From the NCBI GenBank assembly GCA_031285625.1, contig JAITVV010000063.1:86443-150442 (forward strand): a DNA stretch of 64,000 nt. Direction: 5' to 3'. Below the pieces are notes generated by a model that saw nothing but the letters and a program-made list of their open reading frames with translations, was not told the origin of the DNA and made no database searches. This document shows, in pieces, positions 50,790 through 60,935 of the stretch. A program made the translations under genes and the position numbers. The DNA is from Prevotella sp. Lineage in GTDB: Bacteria; Bacteroidota; Bacteroidia; Bacteroidales; Dysgonomonadaceae. Positions within the stretch are counted from its first letter, which is position 1, and each line of letters opens with the position of its first letter.

Positions 50790-51770
50790 ATGGATAAAGA
50801 ACGATTAGAAGAACTCATAAGTAAATTCCACAGCCAACAATTAGATTCTGAAGAAAAAGCAGAATTTGAATATTTACTGGAAACATTTGATGAAGCCAGG
50901 GAAATATTTCATGAGTGGAATTTTGTATTTCAAGCTTCTAAGGCAATATCCATAAGTAAAAACCTACCTGAAGTTCCGGTTTCTAAACCGAGAGTTACCC
51001 TTAGTAATGTACGTCGCTGGCTGGTCAATACAGCAGCAATTATCACAATACCTCTGATATTTGGTCTTACTTATCTACTTATCGAAAGAAGCCAGAATCC
51101 AATTACATACAATGAAGTAACAGCAACGAACGCCAAAGTAGTGAGCGTTATGTTATCTGACGGATCAAAGGTTTCTTTATACGCTGGTTCTACACTAACA
51201 TATCCTGACCACTTTACAAAAGACGAACGTCTGATAAAGCTCGAAGGAGAAGCTACATTTGAAGTAAAATCAAATCCGAAGAATCCATTCTATGTGGAAA
51301 CAACAGACGGAACCCGGGTAAAAGCATATGGGACAAAATTCTCTGTACGCAATTACTACAAGGAAAATACGATGTCTGTCTATTTGGAAAGAGGTATTGT
51401 TGATTTCACAACACCTCTCTTAAATCATGTAGTAACAATGAAGCCGGATACAAAGCTTTTATTTGATAAAACGGACAAGAAGTATACAATCCTGAATAGT
51501 ACGCCAAACGAATATGATGCATACGAACAGGGAATCTTATTATTTGTCAATAAACCACTGGCCGAAATTGTTCAAAAGCTTAACAACATATATCAGGTAG
51601 ATATCATCATACAGGATGAAAGCCTGAAAGAATACAATTTCACCGCAACGATCAAGGATGAATCTATATATCAGGTTTTAAATATGTTGTCTTTGAGTTC
51701 CCCTCAATTACAATGGAAAGAACAAGATCAAAAAATAATACTTACAAAGAAGAAACTTAAATCTAAATGA
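50790..51770 (+). CDS. FecR-type anti-sigma factor of PUL 2
   Basis: A 326-residue inner-membrane anti-sigma factor. The cytoplasmic part is KERLEELISKFHSQQLDSEE; the membrane helix is IITIPLIFGLTYLLIER (residues about 80-100). The periplasmic FecR domain shows VSVMLSDGSKVSLYAGSTLT, KLEGEATFEVKSNPKNPFYV and RVKAYGTKFSVRNYYKENT; the C-terminal contact domain is PLAEIVQKLNNIYQVDIII. It connects the SusC of this locus to the sigma factor. Confidence 0.92.
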   Translation: MDKERLEELISKFHSQQLDSEEKAEFEYLLETFDEAREIFHEWNFVFQASKAISISKNLPEVPVSKPRVTLSNVRRWLVNTAAIITIPLIFGLTYLLIERSQNPITYNEVTATNAKVVSVMLSDGSKVSLYAGSTLTYPDHFTKDERLIKLEGEATFEVKSNPKNPFYVETTDGTRVKAYGTKFSVRNYYKENTMSVYLERGIVDFTTPLLNHVVTMKPDTKLLFDKTDKKYTILNSTPNEYDAYEQGILLFVNKPLAEIVQKLNNIYQVDIIIQDESLKEYNFTATIKDESIYQVLNMLSLSSPQLQWKEQDQKIILTKKKLKSK

Positions 51771-51903
51771 GCTATTAACCAAATTAAATACATATATGGA
51801 ATAAACATGTTTTATCACCTTTTTAACAGAAGCTTAATATAAAGAAAATGATTCTGTAAAAATAAGACCATTCTTTTGTAAACATTTTTAAACATTAGAA
51901 TTT

Positions 51904-52002
51904 ATGAAAAAATACTACCACTTATCAGTAAGGGGGTTAGATTGTATTACCCCATTCAGAACCTTATTAAAGAAAAATAACCTTAAAAAAAGTATGCTAT
52001 GA
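51904..52002 (+). CDS. Possible 32-residue leader peptide overlapping the susC start
   Basis: ATG at 51904 opens a short basic peptide (KKYYHLSVRGLDCITPFRT, then LLKKNNLKK) whose stop overlaps the susC start in an ATGA junction. A GC-rich hairpin (51932-51953) lies inside it. Its beginning resembles the N-terminal extension of some FecR-linked SusC proteins, so it could be a coupled leader or a former part of susC. No promoter is evident just upstream. Confidence 0.35.
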   Translation: MKKYYHLSVRGLDCITPFRTLLKKNNLKKSML

Positions 52003-55000
52003 CATTGAAAGATTTTATTGTGAGAGGTAAATGCAAATACCTCTTGTTATTGGGATTGGTACTGATGTCCTTTACAGTACAGTCGAAACGAATAGACATA
52101 ATTTCATTGAATAAGTCGGAAACATCTATCCGGTCTATTTTACATGAAATAGAGAAATCCACATCCTACCGTTTCATGTACAATGACAAGCTAGTGAATA
52201 CAAATAAAATTGTATCAGTAAACGTAAAGGATAAACCTGTAACCGAGGTATTGAATAGTCTTTTTGAAGATTCAAATATCACTTACACTGTAGTAGACAA
52301 CCAGATTATCTTATCTGCTGCATCAGTAAAAGAAGCCAGACAGACAAACCCAGTTAAGGGAACAGTTAAAGATCAGTCAGGTATCGAATTACCGGGAGTT
52401 AGTATTGTTGTGAAAGGAACTATCAATGGAACAGTTACAGACTCTGAAGGTAACTATAGTATAAATGTTCCTGAAAATGGCACTTTGGTTTTCAGTTATG
52501 TAGGCTTCTTTTCGCAAGAAATAAAAGTTGGGAATCAAAGAACATTGGATGTCACGTTGAAAGAAGATACACAAGCCCTTGATGAGGTAGTAGTTGTAGG
52601 TTATACGACTCAGAAAAAAGCCGACCTGACAGGTGCAGTATCATCAGTAAAAATGGCCAGCCTGAACGACATGTCTGTTAGTGGTATCAACAGCGCACTA
52701 CAAGGTCGTATGTCCGGTGTTACCGTACTACAAAGTAGTGGTGCTCCGGGTTCGGGAACTTCTATCCGCATCCGTGGTATGGGTACATTCGGCAACAACG
52801 AGCCTCTCTATGTTATTGATGGTATGCCTGCTGATAATATGAACGATATCAACCCTGGTGACATCGAACGCATCGACGTACTGAAAGATGCTGCTTCTGC
52901 TGCAATATACGGTTCTCGTGCTGCAAACGGAGTTGTTATCATTCAGACAAAAAAAGGAGCAAAATCCGATAAGGTAAATATCGCATTCAATACACACCAT
53001 GGTTTCTCAATGGCTCAGAAAAAGATAGACCTTCTTAATGCCACACAGCGCAATACTATCCATCTGGAAGCCTATGACAATGCTATAAAATATGATGGCT
53101 ATGATAAGACTGCTCCTGATTATTATACATCAGACTATGCAAAGGTATCAAGAACGAACTGGCAGGATGAAATCTTCTCCAGCGCAGCTTATCAGGCAAA
53201 TTATGATTTATCCCTCTCCGGAGGTTCCGATAAATTTAAATATAATATTATGGGAGCTCATTTAAAACAAGACGGGCTTCTTAAAAACTCAAGTTTCAAC
53301 CGTACAACTTTACGTATCAATACTGAACTGGAAGTAATAAAAAACTTAAAAGTAGGTGAAAACCTGATGATTACTCATTCAAAGCAAAAGATTGTACCGG
53401 AAATGGGTGCTAATGGTTCTATTGCCCCTGCACTTCAGTTCGACCCGTCCGTACCAGTTTACGAAGACAAAGCTAAAGGCATCTATAGTGGTAGCGGTGA
53501 ACTAGGGGCAGACTTACGTAATCCGGTTGCTGTTTTGGACAGGTCAGACCGTGCCCGTACCCGCGATCGCATATTCGGAAATGTGTATGCAGAATATAAC
53601 TTCCTGAATGATTTCACTATCAAAACAGACTTAGGATATGACTGGTCCGATTGGGGTGAAAAATGGTTTGTAACCAGAGTTCCTGAAGCCGGACGTGCTT
53701 CTAATACAAATGAATTGACTGAAAGAGGTTGGAAAGATACTAAATGGATTACTACAACCACATTAAAATATGACAAGACATTCGGACTTAGCAAGTTAAT
53801 GTTATTGGGAGGTACTTCTTATGAAGCATTTAACTCTGAATTTACAAATGCGCGTGGTACAGGCTTTATCTCCGAAGATAAATCGCAACGTTACCTGTCT
53901 GCTGCTACCAGTATAGCATGGATGCAAGGAGGCAGGGAAGAATGGGCTATGAACTCTTATTTTGCACGACTTGACTATTCATTCGGAGACAGGTATCTAT
54001 TATCTGCAAGTTTCCGTGCAGATGGATCATCCAAATTCGAAAAAGGTAATCGTTGGGGCTACTTCCCTTCAGTTTCGGGAGGATGGCGTATATCTGAAGA
54101 ACCTTTCTTCCAAAGCGTTAAAGAATCGGCTATTCAGAATCTGAAACTTAGAGCAAGTTGGGGAAAACTCGGTAATCAGGATATGGGAAGTAATTACCCG
54201 ACAAGAGTACTTATAGCAAATACGACTGATGATGATGGTTATAACACTGTATTTGGTAGTACAGAGACTGTTGGGTTTGGTAGATATGAAGCTACAATAG
54301 CAAACCCTGATCTTAAATGGGAGGTAACAACTCAAACCGACTTAGGATTAGATATCAGCTTCTTAAATAAATTTGACTTTGGATTCGACTATTTTACCAA
54401 GAAATCATCTGATGTATTATTAGAAATACCAGTTCCTTCATTAGCAGGTATCGACGGTGGAATGATGGTAAATGCAGCAGAAGTACGCAACCGTGGCTTT
54501 GATATGAACCTGTCTTATAATACTAGGGTTAACGACTTTAATATAAGTGCATATGGTAACTTCAGTAGCGTTAAGAATGAAGTTCTTTCTATGGGAACAG
54601 GTAGCCGCAACATGTTTACCAGCTCATATCGTAGTACCAATATCACAAGAACAAGAGTAGGTGAACCGATAGCTCACTTCTATGGATATAAAAACGGCGG
54701 TGTATTCAAATCACAGGAAGAGATTGATGCTTATGTAAATGATAAGGGCGAAAAAATTCAACCTGCTGCAAAAGTAGGAGACCTTAAGTTCCTTGACCTG
54801 GATAACAATGGAAAAATAGATTCTGGCGACCAGACAAATATTGGTAGTGGATTCCCCGATTTCACCTATGGATTTGGAACAGACCTAGAGTATAAAGGTT
54901 TCGATTTCAGTTTCTTCTTCCAGGGTGTTGCCGGATACGACATCTTCAATGCGCTGAAATATGAAGGTATGTTTGTTGATGCCCGTTACAACCAGTTTGC

Positions 55001-55376
55001 GGCAATACTTGATCGTTATCATCCTACAAACAACCCTGGCGGAAGCGGCCCTCGCGTTACAATTAAGGACACTAACAATAACCGCAGAATGTCTGACTAC
55101 TATGTAGACAAAGGGGACTATCTGAGATTGAAAACACTTACCGTAGGATATACTTTCAATAGAAATGCTATTAAGAAATTAGGATTGCAAAAGCTAAGAG
55201 TTTATGCAACTGTACAAAACCTGTTAACGTTCACAAGCTACAAAGGATTCGATCCTGAACTGGGAGAAACTTATGCAAATGAACTTGACAATTATGGTGT
55301 TACAGAGATTGGTGTAGACAGAGGACAATTCCCTCAACCTAAGACTTTCATTATGGGTATAAACATTAACTTTTAA
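51999..55376 (+). CDS. SusC-like TonB-dependent transporter of PUL 2
   Basis: An intact 1125-residue outer-membrane transporter. The hydrophobic signal segment is KYLLLLGLVLMSFTVQS; an STN domain (residues about 40-110, IRSILHEIEKSTSYRFMYN) marks it as a signal-transducing type working with FecR. A carboxypeptidase-regulatory-like domain follows (GTVKDQSGIELPGVSIVVKG), then a TonB box (ALDEVVVVGYT), the plug (IRIRGMGTFGNNEPLYVIDG) and the barrel ending in TFIMGININF. It is 12 bp upstream of susD. Confidence 0.95.
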   Translation: MTLKDFIVRGKCKYLLLLGLVLMSFTVQSKRIDIISLNKSETSIRSILHEIEKSTSYRFMYNDKLVNTNKIVSVNVKDKPVTEVLNSLFEDSNITYTVVDNQIILSAASVKEARQTNPVKGTVKDQSGIELPGVSIVVKGTINGTVTDSEGNYSINVPENGTLVFSYVGFFSQEIKVGNQRTLDVTLKEDTQALDEVVVVGYTTQKKADLTGAVSSVKMASLNDMSVSGINSALQGRMSGVTVLQSSGAPGSGTSIRIRGMGTFGNNEPLYVIDGMPADNMNDINPGDIERIDVLKDAASAAIYGSRAANGVVIIQTKKGAKSDKVNIAFNTHHGFSMAQKKIDLLNATQRNTIHLEAYDNAIKYDGYDKTAPDYYTSDYAKVSRTNWQDEIFSSAAYQANYDLSLSGGSDKFKYNIMGAHLKQDGLLKNSSFNRTTLRINTELEVIKNLKVGENLMITHSKQKIVPEMGANGSIAPALQFDPSVPVYEDKAKGIYSGSGELGADLRNPVAVLDRSDRARTRDRIFGNVYAEYNFLNDFTIKTDLGYDWSDWGEKWFVTRVPEAGRASNTNELTERGWKDTKWITTTTLKYDKTFGLSKLMLLGGTSYEAFNSEFTNARGTGFISEDKSQRYLSAATSIAWMQGGREEWAMNSYFARLDYSFGDRYLLSASFRADGSSKFEKGNRWGYFPSVSGGWRISEEPFFQSVKESAIQNLKLRASWGKLGNQDMGSNYPTRVLIANTTDDDGYNTVFGSTETVGFGRYEATIANPDLKWEVTTQTDLGLDISFLNKFDFGFDYFTKKSSDVLLEIPVPSLAGIDGGMMVNAAEVRNRGFDMNLSYNTRVNDFNISAYGNFSSVKNEVLSMGTGSRNMFTSSYRSTNITRTRVGEPIAHFYGYKNGGVFKSQEEIDAYVNDKGEKIQPAAKVGDLKFLDLDNNGKIDSGDQTNIGSGFPDFTYGFGTDLEYKGFDFSFFFQGVAGYDIFNALKYEGMFVDARYNQFAAILDRYHPTNNPGGSGPRVTIKDTNNNRRMSDYYVDKGDYLRLKTLTVGYTFNRNAIKKLGLQKLRVYATVQNLLTFTSYKGFDPELGETYANELDNYGVTEIGVDRGQFPQPKTFIMGININF

Positions 55377-55388
55377 ATTGAAGAAAAC

Positions 55389-56924
55389 ATGAAACTATAT
55401 AAATTATTATTGCTCATACCATTTATCCTCGTCACTTCTTGTGATCTGGATAGGGAACCTTATGGTATTTCAAATTTCTGGAATACAGAAGCAGATGCTC
55501 AGTTAGGACTGGATGCAGCTTATGCTCCATTCTATGAAGAAGAAGGATACGGCCGCGGACATTGGTGGGTAGGTGCTGCCAGCGACGATATGGTAATCAA
55601 CCGTAGCAAAGGTGATGATGAAGCATTGACAGAATTCAGAACAACAACAAATGCTTCCAGCGGACAATTCTCAAACTGGCAGCTAATGTATAAGGTTATC
55701 AGACGCTCTAACGATGTGATGAAATATACTCCTGCAATAGAAATGGCAGATAAGAATAAAGATGTAATACTTGGTGAAGCTAATTTCCTTTGTGCATTCG
55801 CTTATTTCCATCTGGCTAAAAGATATGGAGGGTTACCTTTCTATGATTACAATAAGCCGGAAGAAATAAATAAACCGCGCGAGACTAAAACCGAGACATA
55901 TACACGTATCGAAGCTTACCTAAAAACAGCTATTTCTCACTTCGAAAAGCATGAACTCTGGACAAGGGAAAAAGGTGCCGAAGGCCGTCCTCAGTTAGGT
56001 GCCGCTTACGGGTTACTGGCAAAAGTATATGCTCATTGGGGAAAATATACTGAAGCTAAAGCTGCCGCTGAAAAAGTTATAAACTCGGGTAAATACTCAC
56101 TGGATAAAACCAATAACAACGGTTATGCACACTTATTCTCTCCAGCCGGGGAAAAACACGAAGAAGCATTATTCAACTTAGTAAATGCACCAGTAAGAAA
56201 TCAAGGTACTGTTACATCTGTTATTCTTCTTTCGGGTACCTTATCAGGAGGTACAGGATGGTATTACTTCGCCCCTACCAAGAGTCTGTTTGATGCATTT
56301 GAAAAACCGACAACAACTTCCGGAGGAGACCTTCGACGCGAAGTTACATTAAAAGGTGTAGGCGATGTAGTACATTATCTTGGAACTGCAACTACTCTTA
56401 CCAGTGATAATATAAAAGATATGACTACCGGATATATGGGTACAAAATATTCGGCAGTGTATAATGACCTCTCAGGATGGAACTGGGAAGCCGGAGCAGA
56501 TGTACCTTTGCTACGTTATGCAGATGTATTGCTCATCCATGCCGAAGCTGAAATATTCCTTGCTGGTGGTAGTGCTGCTAACCGTACAAAAGGTGTTCCT
56601 GCAGCAGCTACATCATTCAACGAAGTGAGAGTAAGAGCTTTCGGGGGAGATAACTCAAAAGCCATTGCTGCTCCTACATTCAATGATCTTGTAAATGAAC
56701 GCCGTTGCGAATTGGCTTATGAAGACGAACGTCACTACGATCTTGTTCGTTGGGGACTGGCTAAAGAAGTATATGCTGCTGCAACAACAGCAACAGACCC
56801 AAGAGGTCCTCGCACATTCGATCCAGCCAAAGATGCACACTTCCCTATACCTCAGCGTGAGATAGAGAATACAGACTATTTATTAATTAACAACCCAAAT
56901 GACGGATATTCTAATTTTAAATAA
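55389..56924 (+). CDS. SusD/RagB family glycan-binding lipoprotein of PUL 2
   Basis: A 511-residue lipoprotein (LLLLIPFILVTSCDLDREP). SusD features are NFWNTEADAQLGLDAAYAPF, LCAFAYFHLAKRYGGLPFYD, VPLLRYADVLLIHAEAEIF and VNERRCELAYEDERHYDLVR. It works with the SusC encoded 12 bp upstream to capture the glycan at the surface. Confidence 0.94.
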   Translation: MKLYKLLLLIPFILVTSCDLDREPYGISNFWNTEADAQLGLDAAYAPFYEEEGYGRGHWWVGAASDDMVINRSKGDDEALTEFRTTTNASSGQFSNWQLMYKVIRRSNDVMKYTPAIEMADKNKDVILGEANFLCAFAYFHLAKRYGGLPFYDYNKPEEINKPRETKTETYTRIEAYLKTAISHFEKHELWTREKGAEGRPQLGAAYGLLAKVYAHWGKYTEAKAAAEKVINSGKYSLDKTNNNGYAHLFSPAGEKHEEALFNLVNAPVRNQGTVTSVILLSGTLSGGTGWYYFAPTKSLFDAFEKPTTTSGGDLRREVTLKGVGDVVHYLGTATTLTSDNIKDMTTGYMGTKYSAVYNDLSGWNWEAGADVPLLRYADVLLIHAEAEIFLAGGSAANRTKGVPAAATSFNEVRVRAFGGDNSKAIAAPTFNDLVNERRCELAYEDERHYDLVRWGLAKEVYAAATTATDPRGPRTFDPAKDAHFPIPQREIENTDYLLINNPNDGYSNFK

Positions 56925-56950
56925 AATAGAATAAACATATTATCTATTAT

Positions 56951-56977
56951 TTCGGAGAGGATTAGACCTCTCCGGAA
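56951..56977 (+). terminator. Hairpin between susD and the GH92 gene
   Basis: CGGAGAGG (56953-56960) pairs with CCTCTCCG (56967-56974) across a 6-base loop, in a 70-bp gap. The tract after it is AT-rich but not poly-T, so it may reduce rather than stop expression of the enzymes after susCD. Confidence 0.5.
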
Positions 56978-56994
56978 TATTAATCTGAAAACTG

Positions 56995-59922
56995 ATGAAA
57001 AAAGTTCTGATCACTTTGGCCATCTTTGGAATACTCACAAGTTGCTCAAATACGCCAAAAAGTCCTATTGATTATGTAGATCCGTTTATAGGAACCGGAT
57101 TTCATGGTCACACATATCCCGGAGCTACCACTCCCAATGGGGCAGTACAACTAAGCCCTGATACCCGTACCGGGGACTGGGATGCGTGTTCCGGTTATCA
57201 TTACAGTGATTCTTCTATACTGGGTTTTTCCCATACACATCTTAGTGGCACAGGCTGTGCCGATCTGGGAGATGTACTCTTCCACCCTACAACCAAAGAA
57301 ATAAAACCGGTTCAGAAAGGATATATTTTCGAACCGCTTGCTTTTTCTCACAAAGATGAAAAAGCCTCACCCGGATATTATTCCGTGGAATTCAAAAATG
57401 AAGGAATTAAGGCTGAACTTACAGCCACAACATATGCCGGTGTACACCGTTACACTTTCGAAGAAGGAAAGAATGAAGCCATAATTATAGATATGGCCCA
57501 TGTACTGGCAGAAGAAGTGATAGACTCTCTTGTTATAAAACAATCTGGCAACAACGAAATTTCAGGAATGCGAAGGACACAGGGTTGGGTTACCAATCAA
57601 TATGTATTCTTCGTAGCGCAGTTCTCCAAAGATTTTCATTCGTTTGATCTGGTGAATGACGGGACTATTTTGGATAAAGACACAAAACCAAAAAGCAATA
57701 ATCAGCAGGCAATATTGAAATTTGGCGTTTCCGATGGTACGCCTGTTATCGTTAAAGTAGGTTTTTCTGTAGTCAGTGAAGAAAATGCCCGTAAAAACCT
57801 GAGCCATGATGTGGAAGACTTTGATTTCGATACCGTTCACAATCAGGCTAGAAACCTATGGGCCGAAGCACTTTCAGACATCGTAGTGGAAGGAGGCAGT
57901 GAAGATGACCTGAGAAACTTTTATACAGCCATATATCATTCTAAAGTAGTACCAAACATTATGAATGACGTAAACGGACAATTCCGTCGTCACAATATGA
58001 CTATCGGCACCTTACCCGAAGGGAAAAAATATTACTCTACATTCTCTATCTGGGATACATTCCGTGCATGGAATCCGCTGATTACATTAACTGATACTGT
58101 ATTGGTAAATAACATTATCAATTCTTATCTGGAAATGTACAATACTTCAGGAGGACTCCCTATCTGGCCTTTATCGGCTGGGGAAACCGAAACTATGATC
58201 GGATACCACTCTGTATCGGTAATTGCAGATGCATATATGAAAGGGATACGAGGCTTTGATATCAACAAAGCATATGAAGCAATGAAAGTCTCTTCTGATA
58301 ATAATAAGAAAGGGGCGGACTATTATATCAAATATGGCTTTATTCCCTCCAACATCAAGAAAGAATCAGTTTCCTGCCTGCTCGAATATGCATATGATGA
58401 TTGGTGCATAGCACAAGTAGCAAAAGAACTGGGCAAAGAAGATGATTATAAGCAGTATACAGAAAGAGCTTTGTCTTACATCAATGTATTTGATGGAAAT
58501 ACAAAATTCTTTCGAGGCAAACGTATGGATGGAAACTGGGATGGCCAATTCAATCCATTCGAACCGGGGAGAGCTTATACAGAAGCTACTGCATGGCAAT
58601 ACCGCTTCTTCGTGCCACATGATGTAAACGGATTAATTCAGTTATTTGGAGGGAGAGAGGAATTTACTGCCCAACTGGATAGTCTCTTCATAGTAGAATC
58701 CAAAGTAGACGGTCATATGTCGGATATTACAGGGCTTATCGGGCAATATGCACACGGAAACGAACCAAGCCACCATATGGCATATTTGTACAACTATCTG
58801 GGACAACCGTGGAAAACTCAGGCAATGACCCGCCGGTTACTATCCGAAATGTATCAGCCAACCCCTGAAGGCATTATCGGGAACGAAGATTGCGGCCAGA
58901 TGTCGGCATGGTATATACTCAGTAGTATGGGTATTTATCCTGTTTGCCCCGGATCAAACGAGTTTGCTTTAACCACGCCTTTGTTTGAGAAAGTAACTGT
59001 AAAACTGGCTAATGGCAAAATATTAACTATTACAGCAAACAATCCACAGAAGAATGTTTATATCGATAAAGTATCATTGAATGGAAAAGATATCAGTGTA
59101 AATTATATTACATATCAGGATCTGATGCAGGGCGGTGAACTCAAATTCACACTAACTTCTACTCCCAATGAGGCACGCGGAATTGCAGTAGCGGATTATC
59201 CATATTCGATGACAACAGGTAAAGTTGTATCGATACCTTATACTACAAATGATCTCGACCTGTTTGTTGATAATATCACTGTAGATCTGAATTCTGTAAC
59301 AGAGGATGCAAAAATTTATTATACGCTGGATGGCAAAGAACCAACTGATGAATCAACACTTTATACAGAACCAATAAAATTATCTGCCTCTACTACAATC
59401 AGAACAAGGGCATATAAAAACGGATTCACGCCAAGCCGCATATTCACTATACAGGCTACCAAGGCCATCTTCAAAAATCCTGTAAGGGCTCAGGCAAAAG
59501 AAAACGGTACAAACTTCCGCTACTATGAAGGGTATTACAGCTCGGTAGACCAGATTGAGAAAACACCCCTTGTTGAAAAAGGAATTATGCCCGAACCATC
59601 AATAAAAGATGCAAAACAGGCAGATCATTTTGCCTTTATATTTACAGGTGTTATATTTGTACCTGAGGACGGTATCTATGAGTTTATGACCAAGTCTGAC
59701 GATGGCAGTGTCTTATATATTAACAATATAAAGATAGTAGACAATGACGGTTCACATGCAGCAATTTCTGCAACAGGCCGTATTGCCCTGAAAAAAGGCT
59801 ACCATACATATAAGCTGGCATACTTTGAAGATTACGAAGGAGAAGATCTAAGCTGGGCCTGGAAAAAACCGATGTCTGATAATTTTGAAAACATTCCGCC
59901 ATCTAATTTATTCATCAAATAA
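56995..59922 (+). CDS. GH92 alpha-mannosidase with chitobiase-like and PA14 C-terminal domains
   Basis: A 975-residue lipoprotein (LAIFGILTSCSNTPK). The GH92 core covers residues about 20-730: VDPFIGTGFHGHTYPGATTP, SHTHLSGTGCADLGDV, HGNEPSHHMAYLYNYLGQPW with the catalytic-acid Glu590 present, and GNEDCGQMSAWYILSSMG with the base Asp. These fit an ordinary calcium-dependent alpha-mannosidase, unlike the GH92 at 2069-5260. Residues about 750-825 form a chitobiase C-terminal-like domain (KIYYTLDGKEPTDESTLYTE). Residues about 835-970 form a PA14-type domain (FTGVIFVPEDGIYEF, SDDGSVLYINNIKIVDNDG), usually carbohydrate binding. Confidence 0.94.
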   Translation: MKKVLITLAIFGILTSCSNTPKSPIDYVDPFIGTGFHGHTYPGATTPNGAVQLSPDTRTGDWDACSGYHYSDSSILGFSHTHLSGTGCADLGDVLFHPTTKEIKPVQKGYIFEPLAFSHKDEKASPGYYSVEFKNEGIKAELTATTYAGVHRYTFEEGKNEAIIIDMAHVLAEEVIDSLVIKQSGNNEISGMRRTQGWVTNQYVFFVAQFSKDFHSFDLVNDGTILDKDTKPKSNNQQAILKFGVSDGTPVIVKVGFSVVSEENARKNLSHDVEDFDFDTVHNQARNLWAEALSDIVVEGGSEDDLRNFYTAIYHSKVVPNIMNDVNGQFRRHNMTIGTLPEGKKYYSTFSIWDTFRAWNPLITLTDTVLVNNIINSYLEMYNTSGGLPIWPLSAGETETMIGYHSVSVIADAYMKGIRGFDINKAYEAMKVSSDNNKKGADYYIKYGFIPSNIKKESVSCLLEYAYDDWCIAQVAKELGKEDDYKQYTERALSYINVFDGNTKFFRGKRMDGNWDGQFNPFEPGRAYTEATAWQYRFFVPHDVNGLIQLFGGREEFTAQLDSLFIVESKVDGHMSDITGLIGQYAHGNEPSHHMAYLYNYLGQPWKTQAMTRRLLSEMYQPTPEGIIGNEDCGQMSAWYILSSMGIYPVCPGSNEFALTTPLFEKVTVKLANGKILTITANNPQKNVYIDKVSLNGKDISVNYITYQDLMQGGELKFTLTSTPNEARGIAVADYPYSMTTGKVVSIPYTTNDLDLFVDNITVDLNSVTEDAKIYYTLDGKEPTDESTLYTEPIKLSASTTIRTRAYKNGFTPSRIFTIQATKAIFKNPVRAQAKENGTNFRYYEGYYSSVDQIEKTPLVEKGIMPEPSIKDAKQADHFAFIFTGVIFVPEDGIYEFMTKSDDGSVLYINNIKIVDNDGSHAAISATGRIALKKGYHTYKLAYFEDYEGEDLSWAWKKPMSDNFENIPPSNLFIK

Positions 59923-59932
59923 ACACTATAAA

Positions 59933-60787
59933 ATGAAAAAACTATTTTATTTTCTTGCTGCAGTATTATTGTTGACTTCATGTAATAGTAAGCCAATAGA
60001 CCTGAATGTAATGAGTTTCAATATCCGTTACGATAATCCTGAAGACAGTCTGGATAACTGGCAATACCGGAAAGACATTGCCGCGCAAACAATAAAGAAC
60101 CAGAATGCCGATATCGTAGGAGCGCAGGAGGTACTTGTTAATCAATTGAATGATTTAAAATCCCGTCTTCCAGAATATAATGCCATTGGTGTAGGCCGCA
60201 TTGATGGTGTTGATAAAGGTGAATATAGTGTTATATTGTACAAGAAAGATAGATTTAATGAAATTGAGTCCGGTAATTTCTGGTTAAGTGAAACACCGGA
60301 GGTTGTTGGCTCGCTCGGCTGGGACGGGGCTTGTGAGCGTATTGCCACATGGGCTGTATTAGAAGATACAAGCAGCAAGAAGCAATTCTTCTTTATAAAC
60401 ACACATCTCGATCATGTGGGTAAAGTAGCACGCCAGGAAGGAGTAACTCTTTTACTGGACAGAGCAACAACACTTAGCAAAGGATTGCCAATCATTATGA
60501 CCGGTGACTTTAATGCGACTCCCGATTCTGATGTAATAAAACATGTTACCGACACATCCAATCCTGAGCATTTGATCCACTCTAAAGATATAGCTGTGGA
60601 AAAAAGCGGCACGGAATGGACATTCCACGGTTTTGGAAGGGTACCTATGGAGAGACGCGAATTTATCGATTATGTTTTTGTAAGCAAAGATATTAAAGTC
60701 TTAAAACATAGTGTTCTTCCTGAGAAATCTGACGATAAATTTATCTCAGACCATTCTGTTGTAGTTGCCCAAATAGAGATACAGTAA
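59933..60787 (+). CDS. Endonuclease/exonuclease/phosphatase family lipoprotein
   Basis: A 284-residue lipoprotein; the start at 59933 (MKKLFYFLAAVLLLTSCNSK) gives a lipobox and avoids overlap with the GH92 gene. The metal-dependent phosphoesterase fold is complete: VMSFNIRYDNPED, DIVGAQEVLVNQL (metal Glu), FINTHLDHVGKVAR, IMTGDFNATPDSD and KFISDHSVVVAQIEI. A surface or periplasmic location makes DNA repair unlikely; phosphodiester or phosphomonoester cleavage on a glycan or lipid is more plausible. It lies 10 bp after the GH92 gene and precedes a phosphatase gene. Confidence 0.88.
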   Translation: MKKLFYFLAAVLLLTSCNSKPIDLNVMSFNIRYDNPEDSLDNWQYRKDIAAQTIKNQNADIVGAQEVLVNQLNDLKSRLPEYNAIGVGRIDGVDKGEYSVILYKKDRFNEIESGNFWLSETPEVVGSLGWDGACERIATWAVLEDTSSKKQFFFINTHLDHVGKVARQEGVTLLLDRATTLSKGLPIIMTGDFNATPDSDVIKHVTDTSNPEHLIHSKDIAVEKSGTEWTFHGFGRVPMERREFIDYVFVSKDIKVLKHSVLPEKSDDKFISDHSVVVAQIEIQ

Positions 60788-60805
60788 ATTACAGGTTGTT
60801 ACCCT

Positions 60806-60912
60806 CTTTGTCATTGACTACACTTCGTTTCGTCGAAAGTTGTTTCTGAATGTAATGAAGAATCCCGACCCCTCCGGACACGAGATGTTTCACTCCGTTC
60901 AACATGACAAAA
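60806..60912. repeat. Dispersed short repeat, copy 1
   Basis: A 107-bp element starting CTTTGTCATT and ending TTCAACATGACAAA, with an internal GAGATGTTTCACTCCGTTC segment closely matching copy 2 (GAGATTCTTCACTTCGTTC). Ends are imperfect inverted repeats. Elements with this sequence are widespread in Bacteroidetes intergenic regions. Confidence 0.65.
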
Positions 60913-60935
60913 AACAATCTCAAACAAAATAGGAT

